A stretch of DNA of 64,000 nucleotides from R-RK-3 sp963834945 (GTDB taxonomy: Bacteria > Pseudomonadota > Alphaproteobacteria > Rhizobiales > Rhodomicrobiaceae): positions 434,001-498,000 of the forward strand of contig CAWIDT010000004.1 of NCBI GenBank assembly GCA_963834945.1, given 5' to 3'. The position numbers and the translations under genes are program-made. Under the pieces are notes generated by a model that saw only the letters and a list, made by a program, of their open reading frames with translations, was not told the DNA's origin and made no database searches. Each line of letters begins with the position of its first letter. The first letter of the stretch is position 1. This document shows positions 26,876 through 36,672 of the stretch, piece by piece.

Positions 26876-27349
26876 TCAATCGGAACGTGGCTCAACGGCG
26901 ATATCGAAATGCATCACCTCCTCGCGCAGCCCGAGCTTCTCATATAGCGCGATGGCGGCATCGTCGCCATAATCGGCCTGGACGTAGACCACCCAGGCAC
27001 CGCGTCGCGCCGCAATGTCGCGCAATTGCTCGATCAGGGCGGTCGCAATGCCTCGCCGCCGGTGCTCAGCGCCCACCGCGAGGTCATAGATGTACAATTC
27101 GCGCCGCATCCTCTCGAACTTGTCAAGTTCATAGGCGACCAGCCCGCCCAAAACCTGTTTGCCCGCCAGGGCGACGATGAAGACGATGTGCTCCTTGGCG
27201 AGCAGGTCTTCCAAATAGGCGTCGCTCGGCGGCTGGGCCCCATAGGTCTCGGGATCGGCGAATGCGTCGCCGAACAGGGCGTTGAGCTTGCGGAGATGCG
27301 GAACGTCGGCAGGGCCGAGACGGCGCAGTGCGAAGGGAGGGAGGGACAT
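26876..27349 (-). CDS. GNAT acetyltransferase resembling AAC(3)-I aminoglycoside 3-N-acetyltransferases
   Basis: A 157-residue GNAT protein starting at MSLPPFALRRL. The CoA-binding motif is RRGIATALIEQL. The run ELYIYDLAV, then VVYVQADYGDDAAIALYEKLGLREEVMHFDI matches the AAC(3)-I pattern very closely from memory, including the C-terminal HFDI. AAC(3)-I enzymes acetylate gentamicin-type drugs. Here the gene is chromosomal, with no integron or transposon next to it, so it may be an environmental relative with another amine substrate. An upstream extension to 27412 looks non-coding. It is divergent from trpF. Confidence 0.75.
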   Translation of the reverse strand: MSLPPFALRRLGPADVPHLRKLNALFGDAFADPETYGAQPPSDAYLEDLLAKEHIVFIVALAGKQVLGGLVAYELDKFERMRRELYIYDLAVGAEHRRRGIATALIEQLRDIAARRGAWVVYVQADYGDDAAIALYEKLGLREEVMHFDIAVEPRSD

Positions 27350-27459
27350 CGCCTGAGTGTAGCAAATATGCGGAGAAGCATAATAGTGGTGCTTGCAAAT
27401 GCTGCACCGCACTTGATATAGCGTTCACTTCTTATCGATCGGGCAGGGCGGGTGCGTCG

Positions 27460-28125
27460 TTGAGCGTCGAAGTAAAAATCTGCGGGTTGAAGACGCTGGC
27501 GCATCTGGAGGCGGCCATCGATGCGGGCGCCGACTATTACGGCATGGTGTTTTTCGCGCGCAGCCCTCGCAATATCGGATATCAGGACGCCGCGAGGCTG
27601 AGCCGAACCGGGCGGGGCCGCATCCGCAGCGTCGCGCTCGCCGTCGATGCGAGCGACGCTGAAATCGATGCCATCATCGCCGCCGCCGACCCGGACATGA
27701 TCCAGCTTCACGGCGCTGAAACGCCGGCCCGCGCCGCTGAAGTCCGCCGGCGGACCGGGCGCCCGGTGATCAAGGCCATCAGCGTCGAATGTGAGGGGGA
27801 TGCCGACCGTGCCTCGGCGTATCGCGAAGCCGCCGATCTCATCCTGTTCGACGCCAAGGCTCCGCGCGACGCGGCACACCCCGGCGGCAATGGCCTGCCT
27901 TTCGATTGGCGTTTCCTCTCTGCTTCGCGCGGCAGAATGCGCTTCATGCTGTCGGGGGGGCTCAATGCGGCCAACGTCGCGCGGGCCGTCGCCATCACCG
28001 GCGCGGCTGTTGTCGATGTGTCGTCAGGCGTTGAAAGCGCCCCCGGCGAAAAAGACGCGGCGCTGATCCACCAATTCGTCAAGGCAAGCCGCGCCGAGGC
28101 GCTGGAAGTGAACACCCATGGATAA
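27460..28125 (+). CDS. trpF: Phosphoribosylanthranilate isomerase
   Basis: Third step from anthranilate in tryptophan synthesis. The 221-residue TIM barrel starts with SVEVKICGLKTL (the conserved CGL), then MIQLHGAETPARAAEVRR, LFDAKAP, and a C-terminal phosphate-binding segment FMLSGGLNAANVARA. TTG 27460 is the start that gives the canonical N-terminus; AGGGCGGG precedes it. It overlaps trpB by 8 bases: trpF-trpB-trpA-accD-folC forms one run, the usual alphaproteobacterial order. Confidence 0.93.
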   Translation: MSVEVKICGLKTLAHLEAAIDAGADYYGMVFFARSPRNIGYQDAARLSRTGRGRIRSVALAVDASDAEIDAIIAAADPDMIQLHGAETPARAAEVRRRTGRPVIKAISVECEGDADRASAYREAADLILFDAKAPRDAAHPGGNGLPFDWRFLSASRGRMRFMLSGGLNAANVARAVAITGAAVVDVSSGVESAPGEKDAALIHQFVKASRAEALEVNTHG

Positions 28126-29347
28126 TCCCAGCGAAGCGGCGCCGAACAGCTTCCGCACAGGCCCCGATGAAGACGGCCATTTCGGCCTTTACGGCGGACG
28201 CTTCGTCGCCGAGACCTTGATGCCGCTCATCCTGGAGCTGGAAAACGCCTATGAGACCGCCAAGCGCGATCCGCGCTTCCAGGCGGAGCTAGACAAGCTC
28301 AATGCGCATTATTCCGGACGGCCCAGCCCGCTATATTTCGCCGAGCGGCTGACGCAGCATTTCGGCGGCGCAAAGGTCTATTTCAAACGCGACGAGCTGA
28401 ACCACACCGGCTCGCACAAGATCAACAACTGCCTCGGCCAGATCCTGCTTGCCCTGCGCATGGGCAAGACGCGCATCATCGCGGAAACCGGCGCGGGCCA
28501 GCACGGTGTTGCGGTGGCGACGGTGGCGGCGCGCTTCGGCCTGCCTTGCGTCATCTATATGGGCGCCACCGACATAGAGCGGCAAAAGCCGAACGTGTTC
28601 CGCATGAAGCTGCTGGGCGCTGAGGTGAAGCCGGTCACGTCAGGCAACGGCACGCTCAAGGACGCCATGAACGACGCCCTGCGCGACTGGGTGGCGCATG
28701 TGGAGAACACCTTCTACATCATCGGCACGGTGGCGGGGCCGCACCCCTATCCGGCGATGGTGCGCGATTTCCAGTCGATCATCGGCCGGGAAGTGCGCGA
28801 GCAGATGCTGGAGCGCGAAGGACGGCTGCCCGATACGCTGGTTGCCTGCATCGGCGGCGGTTCGAACGCCATGGGTCTGTTCCACGATTTCCTCGACGAC
28901 CGCCAGATCAAAGTCTATGGCGTCGAAGCAGGCGGACACGGCCTGGAAGTGCCGAACGGCCACGCCGCATCGATGAATGGTGGACGACCGGGCGTTCTGC
29001 ATGGAAATCGAACTTATCTTCTGCAAAATGAGGACGGGCAAATTCTGGAGGGCCATTCGATTTCGGCGGGCCTCGACTATCCGGGGGTCGGTCCGGAACA
29101 TGCCTGGCTTCGTGACACGGGCCGCGTGACCTATGTCTCGGCGACCGATCGCGAGGCGCTCGACGCCTTCCAGCTCTGCACGAGGCTGGAGGGCATCATT
29201 CCGGCTTTGGAGCCGGCGCATGCGCTTGCTTATGTGGCGAAACTTGCGCCGGGTTTAGCGAAAGAGAACCTTCTTGTGATGAACATGTGCGGCAGGGGTG
29301 ACAAGGACATCTTCGCCGTCGCTGATCATCTCGGGATGGAGATGTAG
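28118..29347 (+). CDS. trpB: Tryptophan synthase beta chain
   Basis: PLP enzyme joining indole and serine. The 409-residue protein has FGLYGGRFVAETLMPL near the N-terminus, the PLP lysine K101 in ELNHTGSHKINN, the phosphate-binding ACIGGGSNAMG, and the conserved GRGDKD near the C-terminus. Length is normal and the frame is intact. Confidence 0.97.
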   Translation: MDNPSEAAPNSFRTGPDEDGHFGLYGGRFVAETLMPLILELENAYETAKRDPRFQAELDKLNAHYSGRPSPLYFAERLTQHFGGAKVYFKRDELNHTGSHKINNCLGQILLALRMGKTRIIAETGAGQHGVAVATVAARFGLPCVIYMGATDIERQKPNVFRMKLLGAEVKPVTSGNGTLKDAMNDALRDWVAHVENTFYIIGTVAGPHPYPAMVRDFQSIIGREVREQMLEREGRLPDTLVACIGGGSNAMGLFHDFLDDRQIKVYGVEAGGHGLEVPNGHAASMNGGRPGVLHGNRTYLLQNEDGQILEGHSISAGLDYPGVGPEHAWLRDTGRVTYVSATDREALDAFQLCTRLEGIIPALEPAHALAYVAKLAPGLAKENLLVMNMCGRGDKDIFAVADHLGMEM

Positions 29348-29378
29348 CGCAGGCGTTCAGCCGGAACAGGAGTTATTG

Positions 29379-30233
29379 GTGCCGCCGAGCAGGATCGACG
29401 AGACATTCGCAAGGTTGAAGACGGGCGAGGACCGGCCGGCCCTCGTGACGTTCATCACGGCCGGCGACCCGGACTATCGGACCTCGCTCGAACTGCTGCT
29501 GGCGATGCCCGGCGCGGGCGCCGACATGATCGAGCTGGGCATGCCGTTCTCCGATCCGATGGCCGACGGCCCGGCCATACAGGCGTCGTCGCAGCGCGCG
29601 CTCATCGGCGGCCAGACGATGCGCAAGACGCTCGCCATGGTGCGCAGCTTCCGCGAAAAGGACGTGAGCACGCCGCTCGTGCTGATGGGCTATTACAATC
29701 CGATCTATATCTATGGCGGCCCGGCCTTCCTGCGCGATGCCGTCGAGGCCGGGATCGACGGGCTGATCGTGGTGGACCTGCCGCCGGAGGAAGACAACGA
29801 GCTTTGCCTGCCCGCCATCGAAGCGGGTTTGAACTTCATCCGGCTGGCGACGCCGACCACCGACGATAAGCGCCTGCCCGCCGTGCTCGCCAATACGAGC
29901 GGCTTCGTCTATTATGTTTCGATTGCCGGAATCACCGGCACGCAGGCGCCCGATCTTTCCGCCGTCGAGGCGAATGTCGCGCGCATCAAGAGGCAGACGG
30001 CCTTGCCGGTCTGCGTCGGCTTTGGCGTGAAGTCGCCGGAGCAGGTCGAGGCAATCGGTGCCTATGCCGACGGTGTGGTGGTCGGCTCGGCGCTGGTGAA
30101 TGCCGTTGCGGAAGGTCTGGACAAGGACGGTTCCGCGACACCATCTACCGTTGAGGGCGTTACGTCGCTTGTGTCACGGCTTGCGCGGGGACTGGTCCGG
30201 CGACCGGCGCCCATGTCTGCCCAATCTACCTGA
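29379..30233 (+). CDS. trpA: Tryptophan synthase alpha chain
   Basis: Cleaves indole-3-glycerol phosphate and passes indole to TrpB. A 284-residue TIM barrel with catalytic Glu in IELGMPFSDPMADGP (with its Asp partner), GLIVVDLPPEE, and the phosphate-binding end VGFGVKSPEQV. GTG 29379 is preceded by ACAGGAG; it lies 31 bases after trpB. Confidence 0.96.
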   Translation: MPPSRIDETFARLKTGEDRPALVTFITAGDPDYRTSLELLLAMPGAGADMIELGMPFSDPMADGPAIQASSQRALIGGQTMRKTLAMVRSFREKDVSTPLVLMGYYNPIYIYGGPAFLRDAVEAGIDGLIVVDLPPEEDNELCLPAIEAGLNFIRLATPTTDDKRLPAVLANTSGFVYYVSIAGITGTQAPDLSAVEANVARIKRQTALPVCVGFGVKSPEQVEAIGAYADGVVVGSALVNAVAEGLDKDGSATPSTVEGVTSLVSRLARGLVRRPAPMSAQST

Positions 30234-30264
30234 TCGAGGGTATCAGCGTAAGAGGCGTTTTGAA

Positions 30265-31305
<1,041 letters not shown>

Positions 31306-31355
31306 ATGAGAACAGAGTTTCCGCATCGCCGTTCCTCGGGGGAGGGCCTGAAACG

Positions 31356-32687
31356 ATGACCGCCTCCCCCACCGGGACCGCCGAATTGCTGGCGCGTTTT
31401 GAGCACATGCACCCGAAGTCCATCGATCTGTCGCTGGACCGCGTGCTTCGCCTGCTGGGCGCGCTCGGCGATCCGCATAAAATAATGCCGCCGGCGATCC
31501 ACGTCGCGGGCACCAATGGCAAGGGCTCGTTCGTGGCGTTTTTGCGCGCCATTCTCGAAGCGGCGGGCTTTCGGGTCCATGTGTTCACCTCGCCGCATCT
31601 GCGCCGCTTCAATGAGCGCATTGTGCTTGCCGGGCCCAGCGGCGGCCAGCCCATCGGCGAGCGCGCCTTGCACGACGTGCTGACCCGCGCCGAAACGGCC
31701 AATGCCGGCGAGCCGATCACCTTTTTCGAGATTACCACCGCCGCCGCGTTCCTCGCCTTCGCCGAGCATCGCGCCGATTTCGTGCTGCTGGAGACTGGCC
31801 TTGGCGGGCGGCTGGACGCAACCAACGTTCTCGACCGTCCAAAACTGACGGCGATCACACCCATTTCGATCGATCATACGTCCTTCCTGGGCGAAACCAT
31901 CGAGGCCATTGCGGGCGAGAAGGCCGGCATCCTGAAGGCCGGCTCGCCCTGCATCGTCTCGCGGCAGACCGACGCCGCGCTCGGGGTCATCAAGCTGGCG
32001 GCCCGTGCGGTGAGGGCGCCGCTCCTCATCGGGGGCGAGCAGTGGGATGCCTATGAGCAGCATGGCCGCCTGGTCTTCCAGGATGGGCGCGAATTGCTGG
32101 ACCTGCCGTTGCCGCGCCTCGCCGGGGGACATCAGATCGGCAATGCGGGAATGGCGATCGCCGCTGCCCGCGCGCTGGAAGGCGTCGAGATTACCGAGGA
32201 GCATCTGGCCAAAGGGCTTTGCTCGGCGGTCTGGCCGGCGCGGATGGAACGGCTGGCCCAAGGCGCGCTGCATGAGCTGCTGCCGCCAAGCTCCGAAATC
32301 TGGCTGGATGGCGGCCATAACCCTGCCGCCGGAGAAGTGCTGGCGCGTGCGATGGCGGACCTGGAAGACAGGGTGTCGCGGCCGCTGCATATCATCCTCG
32401 GCATGATGTCGACCAAGGATGCCGGCGCGTTCATCGAGCATTTCGAGAACCTGGCGAGCTTCATCGCCACCGTCGATATTCCCGGTCAGCCCAACGCGTA
32501 TACGGCGCAGGAGCTTTGCGCCATGGCCCGCTATAAGGGCTTCTTCGCCGAGCCGGCCAATAGCCTGCGCCAGGCGCTCGAACTCAGCTTCCGCGAGTCG
32601 AAGGAGCCGGTGCGCGTCCTGATCACCGGCTCGCTGTATCTGGCAGGCTATGTGCTTGAGGCACAGGAGCACGGGCTGAGCGCATAA
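31356..32687 (+). CDS. folC: Bifunctional folylpolyglutamate/dihydrofolate synthase
   Basis: Adds glutamate to dihydropteroate and folates. The 443-residue Mur-ligase-fold protein has the P-loop HVAGTNGKGSFVAFL, the FTSPHLRRFNER and ETGLGGRLDATNV motifs, SIDHTSFLGETIEAIAGEKAGIL, and the C-terminal WLDGGHNPAAG. It closes the trp-accD run. The IS630 copy begins 8 bases after its stop, so its native terminator has probably been displaced. Confidence 0.95.
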   Translation: MTASPTGTAELLARFEHMHPKSIDLSLDRVLRLLGALGDPHKIMPPAIHVAGTNGKGSFVAFLRAILEAAGFRVHVFTSPHLRRFNERIVLAGPSGGQPIGERALHDVLTRAETANAGEPITFFEITTAAAFLAFAEHRADFVLLETGLGGRLDATNVLDRPKLTAITPISIDHTSFLGETIEAIAGEKAGILKAGSPCIVSRQTDAALGVIKLAARAVRAPLLIGGEQWDAYEQHGRLVFQDGRELLDLPLPRLAGGHQIGNAGMAIAAARALEGVEITEEHLAKGLCSAVWPARMERLAQGALHELLPPSSEIWLDGGHNPAAGEVLARAMADLEDRVSRPLHIILGMMSTKDAGAFIEHFENLASFIATVDIPGQPNAYTAQELCAMARYKGFFAEPANSLRQALELSFRESKEPVRVLITGSLYLAGYVLEAQEHGLSA

Positions 32688-32694
32688 GGCGCAA

Positions 32695-33183
32695 CTAGAG
32701 CGGGATCACTTTAATTGGAAGCATACCCCGAGTTTGCGAGATAGTTTCTGCACTCGTTGGGCGGGAAGTCATCGAGCAATGATCCAATGCGATCGCAGAC
32801 GGTCTCGACCGTGCGCTTTGCGGATTTTCGGAGCAGTGTTTGAGCTTGGCAAAGACCTGTTCGATGGGGTTGAGATCGGGACTGTATGGCGGCAGGAAGA
32901 AGAGCTTCGCGCCGACGCTGCGGATGGCTTGGCGAACGGCCCGTCCCTTGTGGCTGCCGAGATTGTCCATAATCACAACGTCGCCAGCCTTCAGGCTGGG
33001 CAGAAGGAATTCCCGGACATAGGTGAGGAATTTCACGCCGTTGATCGGCCCATCAAAGACGCAAGGCGCCTCAATCCGGTCGCAGCGCAATGCGGCGAGG
33101 AACGTCTGGGTTCGCCAGTGACCATGAGGCGACTTGCCGATCAGGCGCTTGCCGCAAGCGCTCCAGCCTCGCAGCGGCGCCAT
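32695..33183 (-). CDS. IS630 transposase, C-terminal frame (orfB)
   Basis: Carries the catalytic DDE-type region of IS630 transposases: the strand VVIMDNLGSHKG (second Asp and the NLGSHK motif) and the end FLPPYSPDLNPIEQVFAKLK, which holds the final acidic residue (Glu). The first catalytic Asp (in the expected VFIDETW) is encoded just upstream in this frame, before the annotated start, so a full enzyme needs joining to the N-terminal frame. Confidence 0.8.
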   Translation of the reverse strand: MAPLRGWSACGKRLIGKSPHGHWRTQTFLAALRCDRIEAPCVFDGPINGVKFLTYVREFLLPSLKAGDVVIMDNLGSHKGRAVRQAIRSVGAKLFFLPPYSPDLNPIEQVFAKLKHCSENPQSARSRPSAIALDHCSMTSRPTSAETISQTRGMLPIKVIPL

Positions 33184-33202
33184 ATTCGTCTTGGTCCAGG
33201 TC

Positions 33203-33652
33203 TCATCGATGAAGACGAGCCGCGTGGGATCGATTTTCGCCTGGTATTTTTTCCATTGCGTGCGGCGCCGGGCGACGTCGGGCCGGTCCTGCTCGCTTGC
33301 GACCGCGGTTTTTTTTGAAGCTCAGGCCCTCGGCATGGACGAAGCTCCAGACCGCGCCATAGCTCACCTTGACGCCGAGCTCGGCCAGATCCTTTTTCAG
33401 CCCGCGCAAGGTCAACTCGGGCACCTCAGCAAAGCGGGCGTGAACAAAATCGCGATGCGCTGCCAAGATCACCGGCTTATAGCCACCCATCTGAGCCGGC
33501 GCGACGCTCCCCGTCGCCCGCTGCCTTCCAGCCCATTTCGACACCGCCGACGGACTGATTTCAAACGCCGCCGCAATAGCGCGAATGCTTTCGCCCGCAG
33601 CCGCGCGCTTGACGACACGTTCCCTAAGATCGATCGAATAAGGCTTCCCCAT
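33203..33652 (-). CDS. IS630 transposase, N-terminal frame (orfA)
   Basis: From ATG 33652 it encodes the helix-turn-helix part (YSIDLRERVVKRAAAGESIRAIAAAFEISPSAVSKW), then a second DNA-binding unit. At 33309-33316 there is a run of eight A on the coding strand. After it this frame becomes arginine-rich noise, while the neighbouring frame continues with TAVASEQDRPDVARRR, the expected transposase sequence. The two halves can be joined by slippage at the A8 run, as proposed for several IS630 elements, or the copy is simply broken. Confidence 0.8.
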   Translation of the reverse strand: MGKPYSIDLRERVVKRAAAGESIRAIAAAFEISPSAVSKWAGRQRATGSVAPAQMGGYKPVILAAHRDFVHARFAEVPELTLRGLKKDLAELGVKVSYGAVWSFVHAEGLSFKKNRGRKRAGPARRRPAPHAMEKIPGENRSHAARLHR

Positions 33653-33892
33653 CCATGCCGGCCTCCTCTCCAGCACCGATGATGAATCACTGTTCGCGAA
33701 GGAAGAGAATCCCAATTTTCCGATTCCGCCTAATCCGATCCCGCTCTAGCGCAATCGCTGTTGCGTCAGCATTTAAACAACTCCTCAGGCGCTCATAGGT
33801 ACGCACCCGGCGAGGGCCGTCTTGCAGGTGGGCTGGCGATGGTTCTTGGTGGTGACGCTTGATCCTTTCAGGAGATAGGTCGTCACGTCACC

Positions 33893-34300
33893 ATGTCTGG
33901 ATATAGGTCTTCGCTGCAATTCGAGATGATCGCGTCGACCCGTCGTCGATGGACGGATGCGCAAAAGCGGGAGATCGTCGCCGAGATCGATGCGCCGAAT
34001 GGCTCAGTCTCGAAGGTCGCGCGGCGGTACAGCCTTCACACGAGCCTTCTGTTTCGCTGGCGGCGCGATTTGGCAGCGCCGCGGCCAGAGCCGGCGCCAT
34101 TGCGTGCGGGGGCGCCGACATTCGTGCCGATCGCTCTGACGGCGCCTTTGCCGACGCCGCCGGCTTGGGCTCTCACCGTGCCGCCGTCTTCGACGCCGAT
34201 CGAGATCCTGCTCGCGGATGGCCGCACCGTGCGGACGGCAAGCGATGTCGATCCGCAAGCGCTGGCCCGGATCGTGGCGGCGCTGGAGGCGCTTCGATGA
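33893..34300 (+). CDS. IS66-family transposase accessory protein TnpA (left copy)
   Basis: A 135-residue protein with the IS66 TnpA (IS3-OrfA-like) helix-turn-helix: RRRWTDAQKREIVAEIDAPNGSVSKVARRYSLHTSLLFRWRRDL. A Pro/Ala-rich linker and a short C-terminal unit (IEILLADGRTVRTASDVDPQALARIVAALE) follow. It overlaps tnpB by 4 bases (ATGA). The same gene is at 43137-43544; this copy has Leu where the other has Pro near residue 8. Confidence 0.85.
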   Translation: MSGYRSSLQFEMIASTRRRWTDAQKREIVAEIDAPNGSVSKVARRYSLHTSLLFRWRRDLAAPRPEPAPLRAGAPTFVPIALTAPLPTPPAWALTVPPSSTPIEILLADGRTVRTASDVDPQALARIVAALEALR

Positions 34301-34602
34301 TACCGGTTCCAGCGGGGGTTCGTGTGTGGCTGGCGACTGGTCATACGGATATGCGGCGCGGTTTTCCTGGCCTCGCCCTGCTCGTGCAGGAAACGCTGAA
34401 AGCCGATCCGCACGCAGGCCATCTGTTCGTCTTCCGCGGCAAGCGAGGCGATCTGGTAAAAATTATCTGGCACGACGGTCACGGCGCGTGTCTGTTCTCC
34501 AAGCGGTTGGAACGAGGGCGTTTCATCTGGCCGACGCCAACCGAAGGCGCGGTGTCGATATCCCCCGCGCAATTGGGATATATGCTTGATTACCCATGTT
34601 GA
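34297..34602 (+). pseudogene. IS66 TnpB, 3' truncated (left copy)
   Basis: The first ~100 residues of IS66 TnpB: MIPVPAGVRVWLATGHTDMRRGF, FVFRGKRGDLVKIIWHDGHG, CLFSKRLERGRFIWP, SPAQLGYML. The normal ending (EGIDWR...) is replaced at about residue 97 by a junction with the recombinase element. The missing ending is found elsewhere in the island, at 40307-40372. Confidence 0.8.
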
Positions 34603-36555
34603 TGCCCCTCCTGGTCAGGCTGACTGATTCTGAGATCGAGATGGCTAACATCGTGATTGCGCAGTCTGCGAACCGCCTCGATGACGCCGGGCGTATTCGC
34701 AAACAGATGCGCGCCGCTCGGTTGGCGATCGATCAGAAGGCGGCCCTTTCTGATCTGGACGTAGAGCCAGTTCACCGGGATGTTCAGCCGGCCGGCAAGC
34801 TTCCTGAGCGCTGAGGATATCGGGTGGGTGCTGCCAGCGGGTTCGTTGCTCCGCCTGTTTGACGCCGGCGAGCAGGCGGATACGCTGCACGGTGATTGGC
34901 AGAGCCTTCTCCACGCAATTCGGCGACCGGTGCCCCTCGCTCGTCAGTATGGCGGCAATCTCATCGTCGTGCATGTGAGCATGAGCCAGCTCGAGAGCCC
35001 GCGCTCTCATTTCCACTTCACGGCCGAGGTTCGCGACGGAGTTGACGGGCATTTTGACGTCCAGCTCGCTGACGGCGCCGCCACGCCAGACAACCCTCAC
35101 ATGGCTGACATCGCTCTCGCCCGGGTCGAGGATCACCTTGTCTACGAGGCAGCGCAGCAGCGCCTTGCGCTGTGCATCCGCCGTCCCTCGGTCAGCCCAA
35201 ATTTCGGGCAGACGGCCGGAAAGGCGGACGACCTTGTCGTTCAATGCCTTGCCGATTGTCATCTGCGCGATGCTCTGCTGCGTGCTTTGGCGAGCAACGG
35301 CCTCCTCGGCGACGCGAACCTCGTTCAGCGCTACCTCCCAGCGGCGCTCGAGCTCGGCGGCGACGAGCCGGTTATCGGGATCAACGCGGTGGAACTGGCG
35401 CTCGGCAAGTGCAGCCTCGTAGCGCTTGCGTTCCAGCTGGCGTTCCGCGCCGCTTTGCATCGCCTTGTCGACCTGCTGCTGAGCCCGGCGGGCGCGAGAC
35501 AAGGCGTCAAGCTCGGCAGGCGCCAAAGCCGTCAGGAATGCTTGCGCGACGGCCGCATCGATACGCGGCGCTCGCAGGTATTGGCATGTCGGCAGACCTT
35601 GATGTGATCGCAGGTAATTGCAGACATATTGACCGCCGCCTTTGTAACGGACGTACATTTTATGGCCGCATCTGGCGCACCAGACGATCCCGTGCAGGAG
35701 CAGTTCGCCATCGCGTGGAGCGCCCCCTGGTTTTGTTGCGCATATATTCGGCCCGGTTGTCGCGCATCATGCCGCGAATCGTCTCGTAGGTTTGCCAGTC
35801 GATATAGGCAGGGTAGCGATCTTTGACGATGATCCGCCATTCTCCGATCGGCTTTGGCACCTTCACCGGCTGTCGGTTCTCGCCTTGTGCTGCCCGCAGG
35901 CGCGTCCGCCCATAGACGAACGCTCCCGCATAAGCGGGATTTTTCAGCATCGTTGCGACGGCAGCCGTCGTCGCCTGTGCCCAGCGCAGATCGCCGTGAC
36001 GATCGCGCCGCGGCAGATCGAGGCCGCGACCGTTGAACAGACGCATCACCTTGGCAACGCTGCCCAATTTGAGGAACGTCGCGAACAGCAGCTCGAGCCT
36101 TTCCTGCACCTCGATGTTGAGATCCTTTACGACAATGCCGGTGGGATCGCGCATCAGGCCGATCGGCAGGGCAAGGGCGAGTTCGCCGCGCTCGGCCTTC
36201 GCCAGCAGGCCTGAGGTCAGCCGGCTTCGGATCGTGTGCAGCTCGAGTTCCGAGATGGTTCCCTTCAAGCCGAGCAGCAGACGTCCATTCGCGGTGGCGG
36301 GGTCGTAGACGCCGTCGCGGTCGGCGATCAGGCAACCGCGCATCCCGCAGATATCGAGCAGCGGATACCAGTCCGAACAGTTCCGCGCCAGACGCGTGAC
36401 GTCGATGGACAAGATCAGGCCGATCTCGCTGAGCCCGACGCGGCCGACCAGCTCCTTGAAGCCGCCGCGCTGCGCCGCCGACGCACCGCTGAGCCCCAGG
36501 TCAGCGTCGATGACATCAATGTCCGCCTCGTGCCATCCGAGCTCGCGCGCCCGCT
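34590..36555 (-). pseudogene. Large serine recombinase, N-terminally truncated and frameshifted (left copy)
   Basis: Resolvase-type catalytic region from about residue 35 (GWHEADIDVIDADLGLSGASAAQRGGFKELV, SIDVTRLARN) plus a recombinase domain and a zinc-ribbon-like segment (WCARCGHK). The first ~35 residues, with the catalytic Ser (YIRQSS in the other copy), are cut off by IS21 at 36556. Two frame breaks are shared with the right copy: an extra G in a G-run after NKTRG (near 35730), and a shift near ILSAQ (about 34810). After the second shift the proper end (NWLYVQIRKGRLLIDRQPSG) is read in another frame to 34590. Confidence 0.8.
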
Positions 36556-36672
36556 TGTGAACAGGCGTGGAATTCTGACCCCGTTTTTGGGGTGATCGGC
36601 GTCGAAAATTGACCCCTTTGCCTTTGGCTTCCACATGTCCCTGGTGCGCGTTGCGGCTGGGGAGGGCTAGGG

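Larger units (their letters stand above)
32695..33749 (-). mobile_element. IS630-family insertion sequence
   Basis: About 1.05 kb with matching tips: CTAGAGCGGGATC at 32695-32707 and its complement GATCCCGCTCTAG at 33737-33749. The tips include a CTAG, consistent with the TA target duplicated by IS630/Tc1-type elements. The transposase is on the minus strand in two overlapping frames. Confidence 0.85.
33799..36555 (+). repeat. Left arm of 2.76-kb inverted duplication
   Basis: Matches 40881-43638 in inverted orientation base for base apart from the few differences I noticed: one SNP in tnpA (Leu/Pro), one in the recombinase (Ala/Val) and a 1-base insertion in the right arm near 42286. The outer end begins GTACGCACCCGGCGAGG; the inner end abuts the IS21 tip. 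Confidence 0.95.

Noticed and set aside
27328..27459. N-terminal extension of TrpF
   Set aside because: The extra 44 codons overlap the divergent acetyltransferase start and read as noise; the TTG at 27460 gives the canonical N-terminus.
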